Shown: positions 9,441 to 18,223 of the stretch, in pieces
How positions within the stretch are numbered: position 1 is the first letter of the stretch
Layout of the letters: each line of letters starts with the position of its first letter
Assembly: GCF_015624425.1 (NCBI RefSeq)
Contig: NZ_CP049919.1
Span: forward strand, 3,720,001 to 3,784,000
Source: Roseateles sp. DAIF2
GTDB taxonomy: Bacteria > Pseudomonadota > Gammaproteobacteria > Burkholderiales > Burkholderiaceae_C
Length of the DNA: 64,000 bases
Direction of reading: 5' to 3'
Program-made: the position numbers and the translations under genes
Notes under the pieces: model-generated
The model's database searches: none
Seen by the model: only the letters and a program-made list of their open reading frames with translations
What the model was told of the DNA's origin: nothing

Positions 9441-10724
9441 ATGGACAAGGCCCTCATCGGCGTGCCCGCCGCGGCACCGGCTCATGCCCCCTCGGCCCAG
9501 CTGGAGCCGCCGGCCCTGCTGCTGCAGGGCATGCAGGCGATACGCCGGCATATGGAGATGGACGTGGCCTTCATCTCGGAGTTCAAGGCGGGGCGGCGCG
9601 TCTTCCGCTACCTCGACACCGGCCTGGCCGATCCGCCGATCCGGGTCGGCGGCTCCGATCCCCTGGAGGACAGCTACTGCCAGCGCGTGGCGGATGGCAG
9701 GCTGCCGGCCCTGATCCCGGACGCCTGCCAGAACGCCGAGGCCCTGACGCTCGCGGCCACGCTGGCGCTGCCGGTAGGCGCCCATCTGAGCGTGCCGATC
9801 CGCCTGGGCGACGGCCGGATCTTCGGCACCTTCTGCTGCTTCCGCAGCCAGCCCAACACGGCGCTGAACCAGCGGGATGTCGCGACGATGCGTGTCTTCG
9901 CCGACCTGATGGCGCGCCATTTCGAGCTAGAGCTCGAGCAGCGCGAGCTGGTCGAGCGCATCACATCGCGGATCGACCAGGCCCTGCAGCCCAGCCAGAT
10001 GCGCTCGGTCTACCAGCCGATCTTCGACCTGCCGCAGGGCCGGGTCGTCGGCTTCGAGGCGCTGACCCGCTTCGACTGCGAGCCGCAGCGCACGCCGGAC
10101 CTTTGGTTCCAGGAGGCGGCGCGGGTCGAGCGCGGCGTCGAGCTGGAGCTGCATGCGATCCGGCTCGCGCTGGCGGCGCTCGAGCAGCTGCCGGCGAGCT
10201 GCTACATCGCGGTCAATGCCTCGCCGCGCACCGTGATCGACGGCCGGCTGACCCAGATGCTGGCGGCCTACCCGCTGGAGCGCATCGTGCTGGAGGTCAC
10301 CGAGCATGAGGAGGTCGAGCAGTACAGCGAGATCGCCCATGTGGTCAACCCGCTGCACATGGCCGGCCTGCGGGTCGCGGTGGACGACGCGGGCGCCGGC
10401 TATGCCTGCTTCAAGCACATCCTCAACCTCGCCCCCGACATCATCAAGCTCGACAACAGCATCACCCGCGGCATCGACGTCGACCCGAGCCGCCAGGCTC
10501 TGGCGGCGGCGCTGACCCGCTTTGCCGAGACCACCGGCGGCAAGCTGGTGGCCGAGGGTGTCGAGACCTCGGCCGAGCTGAACGCGCTGCAGCGCATCGG
10601 CATCCGGCTCGGCCAGGGCTATGTGCTGGGCCGGCCGGCCACGCTGCAGGGCGCGCTGGAACAGACGCAGCGCAGCGGCGCGCGCCCGAGCCCGGCGGGC
10701 ATTGGCTGGCGCACGACGCATTGA
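9441..10724 (+). CDS. GAF-EAL domain protein, probable c-di-GMP phosphodiesterase
   Basis: A 427-residue soluble protein with an N-terminal GAF domain (about 25-165) and a C-terminal EAL domain (about 185-410). The residues needed for hydrolysis of cyclic di-GMP are present: GFEALTRF, the Asn of AVNAS, the Glu of LEVTEHEE, the paired Asp in AVDDAGAG (DDFG in most members), the Lys of IIKLD and the Glu of VAEGVET. It is therefore probably active, with the GAF domain as sensor of an unknown small ligand. The start ATG is chosen because it follows a strong AAGGAGG; a longer in-frame reading upstream lacks one. It stands alone, convergent with the oligopeptidase gene. Confidence 0.9.
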   Translation: MDKALIGVPAAAPAHAPSAQLEPPALLLQGMQAIRRHMEMDVAFISEFKAGRRVFRYLDTGLADPPIRVGGSDPLEDSYCQRVADGRLPALIPDACQNAEALTLAATLALPVGAHLSVPIRLGDGRIFGTFCCFRSQPNTALNQRDVATMRVFADLMARHFELELEQRELVERITSRIDQALQPSQMRSVYQPIFDLPQGRVVGFEALTRFDCEPQRTPDLWFQEAARVERGVELELHAIRLALAALEQLPASCYIAVNASPRTVIDGRLTQMLAAYPLERIVLEVTEHEEVEQYSEIAHVVNPLHMAGLRVAVDDAGAGYACFKHILNLAPDIIKLDNSITRGIDVDPSRQALAAALTRFAETTGGKLVAEGVETSAELNALQRIGIRLGQGYVLGRPATLQGALEQTQRSGARPSPAGIGWRTTH

Positions 10725-10761
10725 TTGAGCGGACCGGCGCCACGCGCCGGCCCGGGCAGGC

Positions 10762-12981
10762 TCAGGGCTTCCTGGCCGCGACCAGCGCGTCGGCCAGCCC
10801 CCATTGCTGCAGCATGAAGGCGTAGTACTGCGCGCGTTCCTTCAGCGCATCGAAGCGGCCCGAGGCGCCGCCATGGCCGACGTCCATATTGATGTCGAAC
10901 AGCAGCGGGTTCGCGTCGGTCTTCAGGCCGCGCAGCTTGGCCACGTACTTGGCCGGCTCCCAGTAGGGCACCTGGCTGTCGTTCAGCCCGGTGCGCGCCA
11001 GGATCGCCGGATAGGCGCCGGGCTTCAGGTTGTCGTAGGGGCTGTAGGCGCGCATCCAGGCGTACTGCTCGGCGACCTTCGGGTTGCCCCATTCGATGAA
11101 CTCCCCGGTGGTCAAGGGCAGGCTCTCGTCCAGCATGGTGTTGATCACATCGACGAAGGGCACATGCATCACCACCGCCTTGAACAGCTCGGGCCGCAGG
11201 TTCACCACCGCGCCCATCAGCAGGCCGCCGGCGCTGCCGCCGGTGATGATCAGCCGGCCGGGATCGGTGTAGCCCTCGGCCACCAGGGCCTCGGCGCAGG
11301 CGACGAAGTCGGTGAAGCTGTTCATCTTCTTGCCCAGCTTGCCGTCCAGGTACCAGCGCCGACCCAGGTCGCCGCCGCCGCGCACATGGGCGATCGCCAA
11401 GATCGCGCCGCGGTCCAGCAGCGACAGATTGGCCGCCGAGAAGCGCGGATCGGACGACATACCGTAGCTGCCGTAGCCCTGCAGCAGCAGCGGCTGCGGG
11501 CCCTGGCGGCGCAGGTCCTTGGCATAGACCAGCGAGATCGGCACGCGGGTGCCGTCCTTGGCGGTGGCCCACAGGCGCTTGGACTCGTAGCGCTTGGCGT
11601 CGAAGCCGCCCAGCACCGGCTGCACCTTGCGCAGGGTCAGCGCGCCGCTGCCCAGCGCGTAGTCGTAGACCGAGGCCGGCGTCGTCATCGACTGGTAGGC
11701 CAGGCGCAGGGTGTCGCTGTCGTACTCACGGTTCAGCGCCGGCTGGCCCCAGGTCTGCAGCTGGGCGGTGTAGACCGCCTCGTCGAACGGCAGCTCGCGC
11801 GCCGGGCCGCCGCGCCCGCCGGCGCCCAGCACGCGCAGCTTGACCGAGCCGCCCTCGCGCACCTGCAACACCAGGTGGCGCTTGAAGACCTGCAGGTCCT
11901 CCAGCATCGCCGCCTCGTCATGCGCCACCAGCTCGCGCCCACGCGCCAGCGCCGCCAGCGCCAGCGGCAGCCGGGTCGCCGGCAGATCGAGCAGGCGGAA
12001 GTTGGGACCGCGGTCATTGGCCAGCAGCAGGAAGCGGCCCGCGTGATGCTCGAAGCGGTACTCCAGGCCGCTGCGGCGCGGCAGCACGACGCGCCAGGCC
12101 GCCAGCGGCGTCGTGGCCGGCAGCACGCGCTGCTCCACCGTGTCCTTGGAGCGGCTGCTCAACACCAGATAGCGCCGGTCGGCGCTGCGGTCGAGCCCGA
12201 GGTCGAACTGCTCGTCCTTCTCCTCGTACAGCAGCTCGTCCGGGCCGCGGCCGTCCAGGCGATGGCGCCACAGCTTGTCGGCGCGCTTGGCCTCGTTGGC
12301 GGTGATGTAGAACAGGTGCCGGCTGTCGGCCGACCAGGCGAAGCCCTGCACCTTGGCGGCGCTCCAGGCCAGGGCCTTGCCGCCAGCGATGTCACGCAGC
12401 TGCAGCTGGAAGTCGCGCGCGCCGGTCTCGTCGATCGAATAGGCAAGCAGCTTCGCGTCGGGGCTGACCTGCAGATCCTCCAGCGCCAGGAACTTGCGGC
12501 CCTGGGCCAGGCGGTTCAGGTCCAGCAGCAGCTGTTCGGGCGCCGTGGCGTCATAGGCCCGCTCGGCGCCGCGTGCGGCGCGCCGCACATGCAGCGGGTA
12601 CTGCGCGCCCTCCAGGGTGCGGGTGCTGTACCACCAGGCGCCCTCGCGCACCGGCACCGCCTCGTCGGCCTGCTGAATGCGGCCGACCATCTCCCGGAAG
12701 AGCTGCTCCTTCAGCCCGGCCAGCGGCTGGAACCAGCGCGCGGTATAGGCGGCCTCGGCGCGCAGATGCGCCTGCACCTCGGGCTTGTCGCGCTCGCGCA
12801 GCCAGAAATAGTCGTCGATCCGGCGCTCGCCATGCACGCTGACATCCTGCGGCTGGCGTGCCGCGCGCGGTGCGCCGTCATCCGATGGCTGCGGCTGCTG
12901 CGCCGATGCGGCACCGGCCAGCAGCAGGCTCAGCGCGACGACGAGGCGCGGCCACCCGCGGTTCTTGCTCTTGCTGCGCAT
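10762..12981 (-). CDS. Oligopeptidase B-type S9 serine peptidase, exported
   Basis: Prolyl-oligopeptidase-family serine peptidase, 739 residues: signal peptide, seven-bladed propeller, then alpha/beta hydrolase domain. The catalytic triad reads Ser583 (GGSAGG), Asp668 (GLNDSQV) and His703 (DVGHGG). Segments such as HVPFVDVINTM and EFIEWGNP identify the oligopeptidase B branch, which cleaves peptides after Lys or Arg. Most PtrB enzymes are cytosolic; this one begins MRSKSKNRGWPRL, followed by a hydrophobic run and AGAASAQQ, so export to the periplasm is predicted. It is monocistronic, with the DUF3501 gene 66 bp upstream. Confidence 0.92.
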   Translation of the reverse strand: MRSKSKNRGWPRLVVALSLLLAGAASAQQPQPSDDGAPRAARQPQDVSVHGERRIDDYFWLRERDKPEVQAHLRAEAAYTARWFQPLAGLKEQLFREMVGRIQQADEAVPVREGAWWYSTRTLEGAQYPLHVRRAARGAERAYDATAPEQLLLDLNRLAQGRKFLALEDLQVSPDAKLLAYSIDETGARDFQLQLRDIAGGKALAWSAAKVQGFAWSADSRHLFYITANEAKRADKLWRHRLDGRGPDELLYEEKDEQFDLGLDRSADRRYLVLSSRSKDTVEQRVLPATTPLAAWRVVLPRRSGLEYRFEHHAGRFLLLANDRGPNFRLLDLPATRLPLALAALARGRELVAHDEAAMLEDLQVFKRHLVLQVREGGSVKLRVLGAGGRGGPARELPFDEAVYTAQLQTWGQPALNREYDSDTLRLAYQSMTTPASVYDYALGSGALTLRKVQPVLGGFDAKRYESKRLWATAKDGTRVPISLVYAKDLRRQGPQPLLLQGYGSYGMSSDPRFSAANLSLLDRGAILAIAHVRGGGDLGRRWYLDGKLGKKMNSFTDFVACAEALVAEGYTDPGRLIITGGSAGGLLMGAVVNLRPELFKAVVMHVPFVDVINTMLDESLPLTTGEFIEWGNPKVAEQYAWMRAYSPYDNLKPGAYPAILARTGLNDSQVPYWEPAKYVAKLRGLKTDANPLLFDINMDVGHGGASGRFDALKERAQYYAFMLQQWGLADALVAARKP

Positions 12982-13047
12982 GAGGCACGGCTCCCCGGAA
13001 CTGATTGGAGGGCCGATTGTGCCCGGCGGGGCGGGCCATGACTTTCG

Positions 13048-13638
13048 TCAGCCGCGCAGGTCACCGGCCAGCGCGGCCAGGGTCTCCGGCGCGATCTCGA
13101 CATGGGCCGGGTAATAACGGTGGTCGCAACCCAGCTTGACCCGCGCGCCGGCGCGCACCGCCTCGCGCGCCGCGGCCGGAAACTCGAAGCGCACGAAATG
13201 CACCGAGGAGGTCTTCTCCTCGTTCTCGCGCTCCAGGTCCTCGTCGGCGATCGCATAGACCCGCGCCTGGCCCTCGACCTCAACGAACAGGCGGTCCTCG
13301 ACGCCGATCAGCCGCGCCAGCTCGCGCTTGCGCTCATGCGGGTCGGGGTATTCGATCAGCAGGGTCGCCTTCCAGTTCGAGCCGTCCGGCACCAGCGGCG
13401 CATAGGCCTCGATCTCGCCACGGATGCCCTCCTCCTCGAAGATCTTCTCGATGCGCAGCATCTCCTGGATCTGGTAGCGGATCGTCTGCTCGTCCTCGAA
13501 CTGCAGATTCAGGTGCTCGCCCAGCCGCACGCTGCGGCGGCGCCGGTGCGCGATGATGGCCGGCTTGTGCTCCTTGCGGTACTTCGCATAGGCCTCCAGC
13601 GTCATCAGGCTCTCGGGGGTGATTGGTGTGGTGCTCAT
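13048..13638 (-). CDS. DUF3501 family protein
   Basis: A 196-residue soluble protein of unknown function. The hallmark is the conserved N-terminal half containing EYRKEHKPAII-like sequence (here YAKYRKEHKPAIIAHRRRR), then GEHLNLQFEDEQTIRYQIQE and RIEKIFEEEGI. It is third in a leftward trio with an Fe-S oxidoreductase (24 bp upstream) and rubrerythrin, a combination seen repeatedly in proteobacteria and thought to be related to peroxide or oxidative stress. Family assignment rests on pattern recognition; no catalytic residues are known. Confidence 0.85.
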   Translation of the reverse strand: MSTTPITPESLMTLEAYAKYRKEHKPAIIAHRRRRSVRLGEHLNLQFEDEQTIRYQIQEMLRIEKIFEEEGIRGEIEAYAPLVPDGSNWKATLLIEYPDPHERKRELARLIGVEDRLFVEVEGQARVYAIADEDLERENEEKTSSVHFVRFEFPAAAREAVRAGARVKLGCDHRYYPAHVEIAPETLAALAGDLRG

Positions 13639-13662
13639 CGACAGGGGTCCCGGTGGGGTTCG

Positions 13663-15015
13663 TCAGTCCAGCCCGTAGGCGCGGCGCAGCAGGCTCAGCG
13701 GATGCGCGAGCGCCTTGGCCGGCGTGCCGGCCTGGGCCATGCCCTGCGCGATATGGTGGCCGGCCAGCGCGCAATCGCTGGCGATCAGGTCCGGCTCGTC
13801 CTTGGCCATGGCCTTGAACACCGGCCGGCCGATCTTCAGCGCCAGCGGGTGGTAGGCCGTCTTGACGCCATAGGTGCCGGCATGGCCGGAGCAGCGCTCC
13901 ACCGTGTTCAGCTGCAAACTCACGCTCTTGCCGATCAGCTTCAGCATCTCCTCGGTCTTGCGGCCGATGTTCTGCACCCGGCCATGGCAGGGGATGTGAT
14001 AGCTGACCCTGCCCAGCGCCTGCTTGAAGTCGGTCTTCAAGAGGCCGTCCTTGTGGCGCGCGATCAGGTACTCGAAGGGGTCCCACATCGCGTCCTTGAC
14101 CTGCTGCACCGCAGCCTCGTTGGGGAACATCAGCGGCAACTCCTGCTTGAACATCAGGGTGCAGCTGGGGATGGCCGACAGGATCGCGTAGCCCTGCTCC
14201 GCATAGCGGGCCAGCACCGGGATGTTGGCTTCCTTGTGGCGCGCCACCGCGTCCAGGTCACCCAGTTCCAGCTTGGGCATGCCGCAGCAGACTTCCTTGT
14301 CGACCAGCACATAGGGAATGTCGTTGTGCGCCAGCACCTTCAGCAGGTCATGGCCGATGCCGGGCTCGTGGTAGTTGACATAGCAGGTCGCGAAGATCGC
14401 CACCTTGCCCGGCGTGCGCTCGCCCTGCGTCGCCACCGGCGCCGCGCTCCTGGCCGCGCCCCAGCGAAAGCGCCAGTTCGCCAGGTCCGGCAGCCAGGCC
14501 TCGGGATGGACGCCGAGCGCCTGATCGAGCGCGCGGCGCGCCGGCGCCGTGCGATTCACCGCATTGACCGCCTGCACGACGATCGGGATGCCGGCGAACT
14601 GGCCATGCACATCGGTGGCGGCCAGGAACTTCTCGCCGGCCCCGACCTCGCCCTTCTTCTTGAACTTGATCGCCTTGGCGCGCAGCATGGTGTGCGGGAA
14701 GTCCAGGTTCCAGGCATGCGGCGGCACATAGGGACATTTGGTCATGTAGCAGAGGTCGCACAGATAGCACTGGTCGACCACCTTCCAGAAGTCCCGCTTG
14801 TCGACGCCGTCGAGCTCGCCGGTCGGCCCCTCGTCGACCAGGTCGAACAGGGTCGGGAAGCTCTGGCACAGCGAAACGCAGCGCCGGCAGCCGTGGCAGA
14901 TGTCGAAGATGCGCTCCAGCTCCTGCAGGCATTGGGCCTCGTCGTAGAAGGCCGGGTTCCGCCAGTCCAGCGCATGGCGCGTGGGCGCTTCGAGATTGCC
15001 TTCGCGGGTGCTCAT
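13663..15015 (-). CDS. Fe-S oxidoreductase of the GlpC/heterodisulfide reductase subunit type
   Basis: A 450-residue cytosolic iron-sulfur protein. The N-terminal part has two 4Fe-4S ferredoxin motifs: CHGCRRCVSLCQSFP and CYLCDLCYMTKCPYVPP. The C-terminal part has the CCG-type cysteine-rich domain elements (VCCGMPKLE and YHIPCHGRVQNIG, plus CSGHAG), as in GlpC and HdrB, which bind an additional Fe-S centre. The ATG at 15015 is preferred because AGGAG stands eight bases upstream. Between rubrerythrin and DUF3501 it is the likely electron donor to rubrerythrin; that role is an inference from conserved neighbourhood. Confidence 0.88.
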   Translation of the reverse strand: MSTREGNLEAPTRHALDWRNPAFYDEAQCLQELERIFDICHGCRRCVSLCQSFPTLFDLVDEGPTGELDGVDKRDFWKVVDQCYLCDLCYMTKCPYVPPHAWNLDFPHTMLRAKAIKFKKKGEVGAGEKFLAATDVHGQFAGIPIVVQAVNAVNRTAPARRALDQALGVHPEAWLPDLANWRFRWGAARSAAPVATQGERTPGKVAIFATCYVNYHEPGIGHDLLKVLAHNDIPYVLVDKEVCCGMPKLELGDLDAVARHKEANIPVLARYAEQGYAILSAIPSCTLMFKQELPLMFPNEAAVQQVKDAMWDPFEYLIARHKDGLLKTDFKQALGRVSYHIPCHGRVQNIGRKTEEMLKLIGKSVSLQLNTVERCSGHAGTYGVKTAYHPLALKIGRPVFKAMAKDEPDLIASDCALAGHHIAQGMAQAGTPAKALAHPLSLLRRAYGLD

Positions 15016-15134
15016 GCGGCGTGCTCCTGGCTGGAAGACGGGGTCGGTCTGGCTGGGCGCAGTCTTCTGCGCTCGCGGGGCCAAGCGCAGAAGACTGCGG
15101 CGCCCGCGGGCGCCTCGAAAATTTCAGGTCTAGA

Positions 15135-15273
15135 GGATGAGAGGTTTCGTAGCGAGCCGTCGCCAGGCTAGGCGGACGGAGCGCAGGGACCGGAACGTAC
15201 TGGAGGTACGTGAGGATCCCGAGCATCCGGCCAACAACGCATGGCGGTGGCGCAGTAGAAAACTCTCATCCGT
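15135..15273. repeat. 139-nt long imperfect dyad between rubrerythrin and Fe-S oxidoreductase genes
   Basis: The two ends are inverted copies of each other (ATGAGAGGTTTCGTAGCGAG on the plus strand against ATGAGAGTTTTCTACTGCGC on the minus strand). The centre is the perfect hairpin ACGTAC-TGGAG-GTACGT at 15195-15211, and the intervening arms pair imperfectly. The whole could fold into one long stem-loop. It begins directly after the rubrerythrin stop and lies inside the presumed operon. The style resembles dispersed palindromic intergenic elements of Burkholderiales; whether it is repeated elsewhere in the genome cannot be seen here. It could attenuate transcription or stabilise the upstream rubrerythrin message. 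Confidence 0.6.
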
Positions 15274-15693
15274 TCAGTCCACCAGGGCGTCCAGAGCTTT
15301 CTGGTAGCGGTTAGCATGCGAGCGCTCGGCCTTGGCCAGGGTCTCGAACCAGTCGGCGATCTCGTCGTGGCCCTCCTCGCGCGCGGTCTTGGCCATGCCC
15401 GGGTACATGTCGGTGTACTCGTGGGTCTCGCCGGCCACCGCGGCCTTCAGGTTGTCGCGCGTCGGGCCGATCGGCAGGCCGGTGGCGGGGTCGCCGACCT
15501 GCTCCAGGAATTCCAGATGGCCATGCGCATGGCCGGTCTCCCCTTCCGCGGTGGAGCGGAACAGCGCCGCCACATCGTTCTGTCCCTCGATATCCGCCTT
15601 ATTCGCGAAATACAGGTACCGGCGGTTGGCCTGAGACTCGCCCGCGAACGCGTCCTTCAGGTTCTGCTCGGTCTTCGATCCTTTCAAGCCCAT
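15274..15693 (-). CDS. Rubrerythrin family protein (erythrin type, no rubredoxin domain)
   Basis: Non-haem di-iron peroxidase of 139 residues. The ferritin-like four-helix bundle carries metal ligands in [46 protein letters not shown] and [13 protein letters not shown], giving the two ExxH pairs plus additional glutamates expected of the family. The C-terminal rubredoxin domain of classical rubrerythrins is absent, so electrons must come from a partner, plausibly the adjacent Fe-S oxidoreductase. The start at 15693 has GGAG six bases before it; a longer frame upstream has no family match. It reduces hydrogen peroxide in the cytoplasm. Confidence 0.93.
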   Translation of the reverse strand: MGLKGSKTEQNLKDAFAGESQANRRYLYFANKADIEGQNDVAALFRSTAEGETGHAHGHLEFLEQVGDPATGLPIGPTRDNLKAAVAGETHEYTDMYPGMAKTAREEGHDEIADWFETLAKAERSHANRYQKALDALVD

Positions 15694-15816
15694 GGTGCTC
15701 TCCAGTGATGAACAGAGGTTGTCGATCCGCGGCCGCCCGCCGGCGTCCGGCCCGGCGACACAGGCGCACGCTAACTCAAGCCCCCGCCGCCAGCCAATAC
15801 ATAGCTTCAATCCACC

Positions 15817-16725
15817 TCATAGCAGGCCGCTATACCAGCGCAGGTCCAGCAGGCGCCGCGCCAGCTGGTGCGTGCGCCCCTCCGGGTCGGCCAGGTCGTG
15901 CAGGATATCGAAATGATGGCAGCCGGCCACCTCCTCGCAGACCGGCACCGCGCGCGCGCCCCAGGCCTGGCGCAGCAGCCGGTTCTGGCGCCGCAGCTCC
16001 GCGCTCTCCAGCGCGCCGGCGGCGCAGTAGACCGGCGCGTCCGGGGCCGGGAAATGCACCGGGCTCAGGCGCCGCGCCGCATCGGCATCCAGGCGCAGGT
16101 CGCCGTTCAGGAAGGGCGCGTGGCGCAACGGGGTCAGGTCATGCAGGCCCGAGATCGACAGCACGCCCTTGACCAGATGGCGCGGCAGGTCCGGCGCCAC
16201 CGCCTTCCAGTCGCAGCAGGCCAGCATCGCCGCCAGATGCCCGCCGGCCGAATGGCCCGCGACGACGATATGGTTGGGGTCGCCGCCATGCTCGGCCGCA
16301 TGGCGCCAGACCCAGGCCAGCGCCTGCACCAGCTGCAGCGGGATGCGCTCCATGCTGACCGCCGGGCACAGGCCGTAGTTCGGCACGACCACCAGCGCGC
16401 CCTCGTCGGTGAACAGTGGGGCCAGAAAGCTGTGGTCCGACTTGTCGAGCGCTCGCCAGTAGCCGCCATGGAGGAAGACCAGCACCGGCGCCGGCGCGCG
16501 GTGTTCGGTCTGGGCCGGGAACAGGTCCAGGCGCAGCGCCGGATCATCAGCGTCGCCCGCTTCGCCATAGGGCAGATCCAGCCGCGCGCCGGCCAGCTGC
16601 TCGCGCGCCAAAGCCGAAGCCTGGGTCCAGCGCGCCAGGATCTGCGCGCTGTCCGCCACCCGGGCGCGGTTGTTGTACTGCGCATCGAACCATGCGGGCG
16701 ATGACGGACCGGCACCGACGCTCAT
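15817..16725 (-). CDS. Alpha/beta hydrolase, kynurenine formamidase-like esterase
   Basis: A 302-residue soluble hydrolase. The oxyanion motif is FLHGGYWRALDKSDH, the HGGYW form typical of arylformamidases, and the nucleophile elbow is AGHSAGGHLAAM. The acid and histidine lie near the C-terminus (GCHHFDILHDL contains the probable catalytic His). The family includes kynurenine formamidase and small esterases. No tryptophan-degradation genes adjoin it, so substrate is open. Start chosen at the ATG with GAGGAGG just upstream; an open frame continues through the antisense of the tRNA gene but is not coding. Confidence 0.85.
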   Translation of the reverse strand: MSVGAGPSSPAWFDAQYNNRARVADSAQILARWTQASALAREQLAGARLDLPYGEAGDADDPALRLDLFPAQTEHRAPAPVLVFLHGGYWRALDKSDHSFLAPLFTDEGALVVVPNYGLCPAVSMERIPLQLVQALAWVWRHAAEHGGDPNHIVVAGHSAGGHLAAMLACCDWKAVAPDLPRHLVKGVLSISGLHDLTPLRHAPFLNGDLRLDADAARRLSPVHFPAPDAPVYCAAGALESAELRRQNRLLRQAWGARAVPVCEEVAGCHHFDILHDLADPEGRTHQLARRLLDLRWYSGLL

Positions 16726-16814
16726 CCTGATCCTCCTCAAGAAGCCTTCAACACAAGGGCCCAGTGTCGCCAGATGGCGCCGCCCCGCCCTCGCAGAAAA
16801 CCCGCAAGCGTTGC

Positions 16815-16820
16815 TATACT
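16815..16820 (+). promoter_or_regulatory. -10 element of tRNA-Ala promoter
   Basis: TATACT located 10 bp before the tRNA 5' end in an otherwise GC-rich stretch, a good match to the sigma-70 -10 hexamer. No convincing -35 is seen at 17 bp spacing. Confidence 0.5.
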
Positions 16821-16830
16821 GATTTTCGTC

Positions 16831-16906
<76 letters not shown>

Positions 16907-16914
16907 CTCATGCA

Positions 16915-16944
16915 GGCCTCAGAGGGAAACCTCTGAGGCCTTTG
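16915..16944 (+). terminator. Rho-independent terminator of tRNA-Ala
   Basis: Perfect 11-bp stem GGCCTCAGAGG / CCTCTGAGGCC with a GAAA tetraloop, followed by TTTG. It starts nine bases after the CCA end of the tRNA. Confidence 0.85.
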
Positions 16945-17008
16945 TCATTCCAGGGCTTGCTCCCCTTGGCGTCCCGCCATCCCCCTCACAGCGGGGCGAA
17001 AGGAGACA

Positions 17009-18223
17009 TCAGTGCCGTGTCGACCTTCTCAGCCGGTAGAGCCCCACGTCCACCCGCCCGGCCCGGAAACCCGCCTCGCAGTAGCAGAGGTAGTAGGTCC
17101 ACAACCGCTTGAAGGCTTCGTCGAAGCCCAGTGCGGCGATCTGCGGCCAGGCGGCCAGGAAACGGCGGCGCCATTCCGCCAGGGTGCGCGCATAGCTCGG
17201 TCCGAAGCACAGCGTTTCCTCGATGACGAAGCCGGCCCTGGCCGCGTGCTCGTGCAGCGCGCGCGGGCTCGGCAGCATGCCGCCCGGGAAGATGCAGCGC
17301 TGGATGAAATCGGCGCCGCGCCGGTAGGACTCGAAATGGTCGTCGGCGATGGTGATGGCTTGCAGCAGCACCAGGCCGCCGGGCTGCAGGCGTTCGCGCA
17401 AGGTGGCGAAGTAGGTTGGCCAATAGGCCTCGCCGACGGCCTCGATCATCTCGATCGAAACGATGCGGTCGAAGCGCCCCCGCAGCTCGCGGTAATCCTG
17501 CAGGCGCAGGTCCACGCACTCGGCCACACCCAGGCTCGCGGCGCGTTCGCGGGCGAAGGCGAGCTGCTCCGTCGAGAGCGTGAGGCCGGTCACGCGCGCG
17601 CCGCGGGCCCGGGCCAGGGTCGCGGCCAAAGTGCCCCAGCCGCAGCCGATCTCCAGCACCTCGGCCCCCTCCGGCACATCGAGCAGCGCGACGATGCGCT
17701 CCAGCCGACGGGCCTGCGCGGCCTCCAGCGTGTCGTCCGGCGCGTCCGCATAGAGCGCGCTCGAATAGAGCATGCTGTCGTCGAGCCAATGGCGGTAGAA
17801 GGCGTTGCCGAGGTCGTAGTGGAAGGCGATGTTGTCGCGGCTGCCGCGCCGGGTGTTGGCCCGTGCGCGGTGGGCCAGCCGCGCCAGCCAGCGCGCCGGG
17901 CCGCGGCCGTCGAGCAGCGAGCCCCAGGCGGCCTGGTTCGCCAGGCCGAACTCGAGCAGCGCGAGCAGGTCGGGGCTGTCCCAGTCGCCGTCGCGGTAGG
18001 CCAGCGCGAGGCCGAGATCGCCCTGCAGGGCCAGGCGCAGCAGCGGCCGCCAGCGCCGCAGCCGCAGGCCGGCCTGGGGTCCCGGCTCGGTGCCGATGGC
18101 GTCGATGCGGCGGCCGTTCGGCAGCGTCAGCGCCAGATGGCCGCAGCGCGTGCGGCCGAGCAGGCGTTGCAGCGGCGAGAGCGCCGGCGATGCCGCGGCG
18201 GTGGGCGTGCTGATCGGGTTCAT
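17009..18223 (-). CDS. Cyclopropane-fatty-acyl-phospholipid synthase family methyltransferase
   Basis: SAM-dependent enzyme that methylenates or methylates the double bond of unsaturated acyl chains in membrane phospholipids. The 404-residue length is that of CFA synthases. Visible elements: the AFHYDLGNAFYRHWLDDSMLYSSALY segment of the active-site lid (residues about 125-150), SAM motif VLEIGCGWGTLAATLA, VSIEMIEAVGEAYWPTYF, and the C-terminal GADFIQRCIFPGGMLP. It is the third gene of the operon starting at 20378 and overlaps the DUF1365 stop by 4 bp. Because its promoter matches the sigma factor encoded opposite, it is predicted to be stress-induced rather than growth-phase controlled. Confidence 0.92.
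   Translation of the reverse strand: MNPISTPTAAASPALSPLQRLLGRTRCGHLALTLPNGRRIDAIGTEPGPQAGLRLRRWRPLLRLALQGDLGLALAYRDGDWDSPDLLALLEFGLANQAAWGSLLDGRGPARWLARLAHRARANTRRGSRDNIAFHYDLGNAFYRHWLDDSMLYSSALYADAPDDTLEAAQARRLERIVALLDVPEGAEVLEIGCGWGTLAATLARARGARVTGLTLSTEQLAFARERAASLGVAECVDLRLQDYRELRGRFDRIVSIEMIEAVGEAYWPTYFATLRERLQPGGLVLLQAITIADDHFESYRRGADFIQRCIFPGGMLPSPRALHEHAARAGFVIEETLCFGPSYARTLAEWRRRFLAAWPQIAALGFDEAFKRLWTYYLCYCEAGFRAGRVDVGLYRLRRSTRH

Noticed and set aside
14348..15226. A leftward open frame crossing the dyad element into the Fe-S oxidoreductase gene
   Set aside because: It is in the wrong frame relative to the ferredoxin motifs, and its start lies inside the palindromic element.
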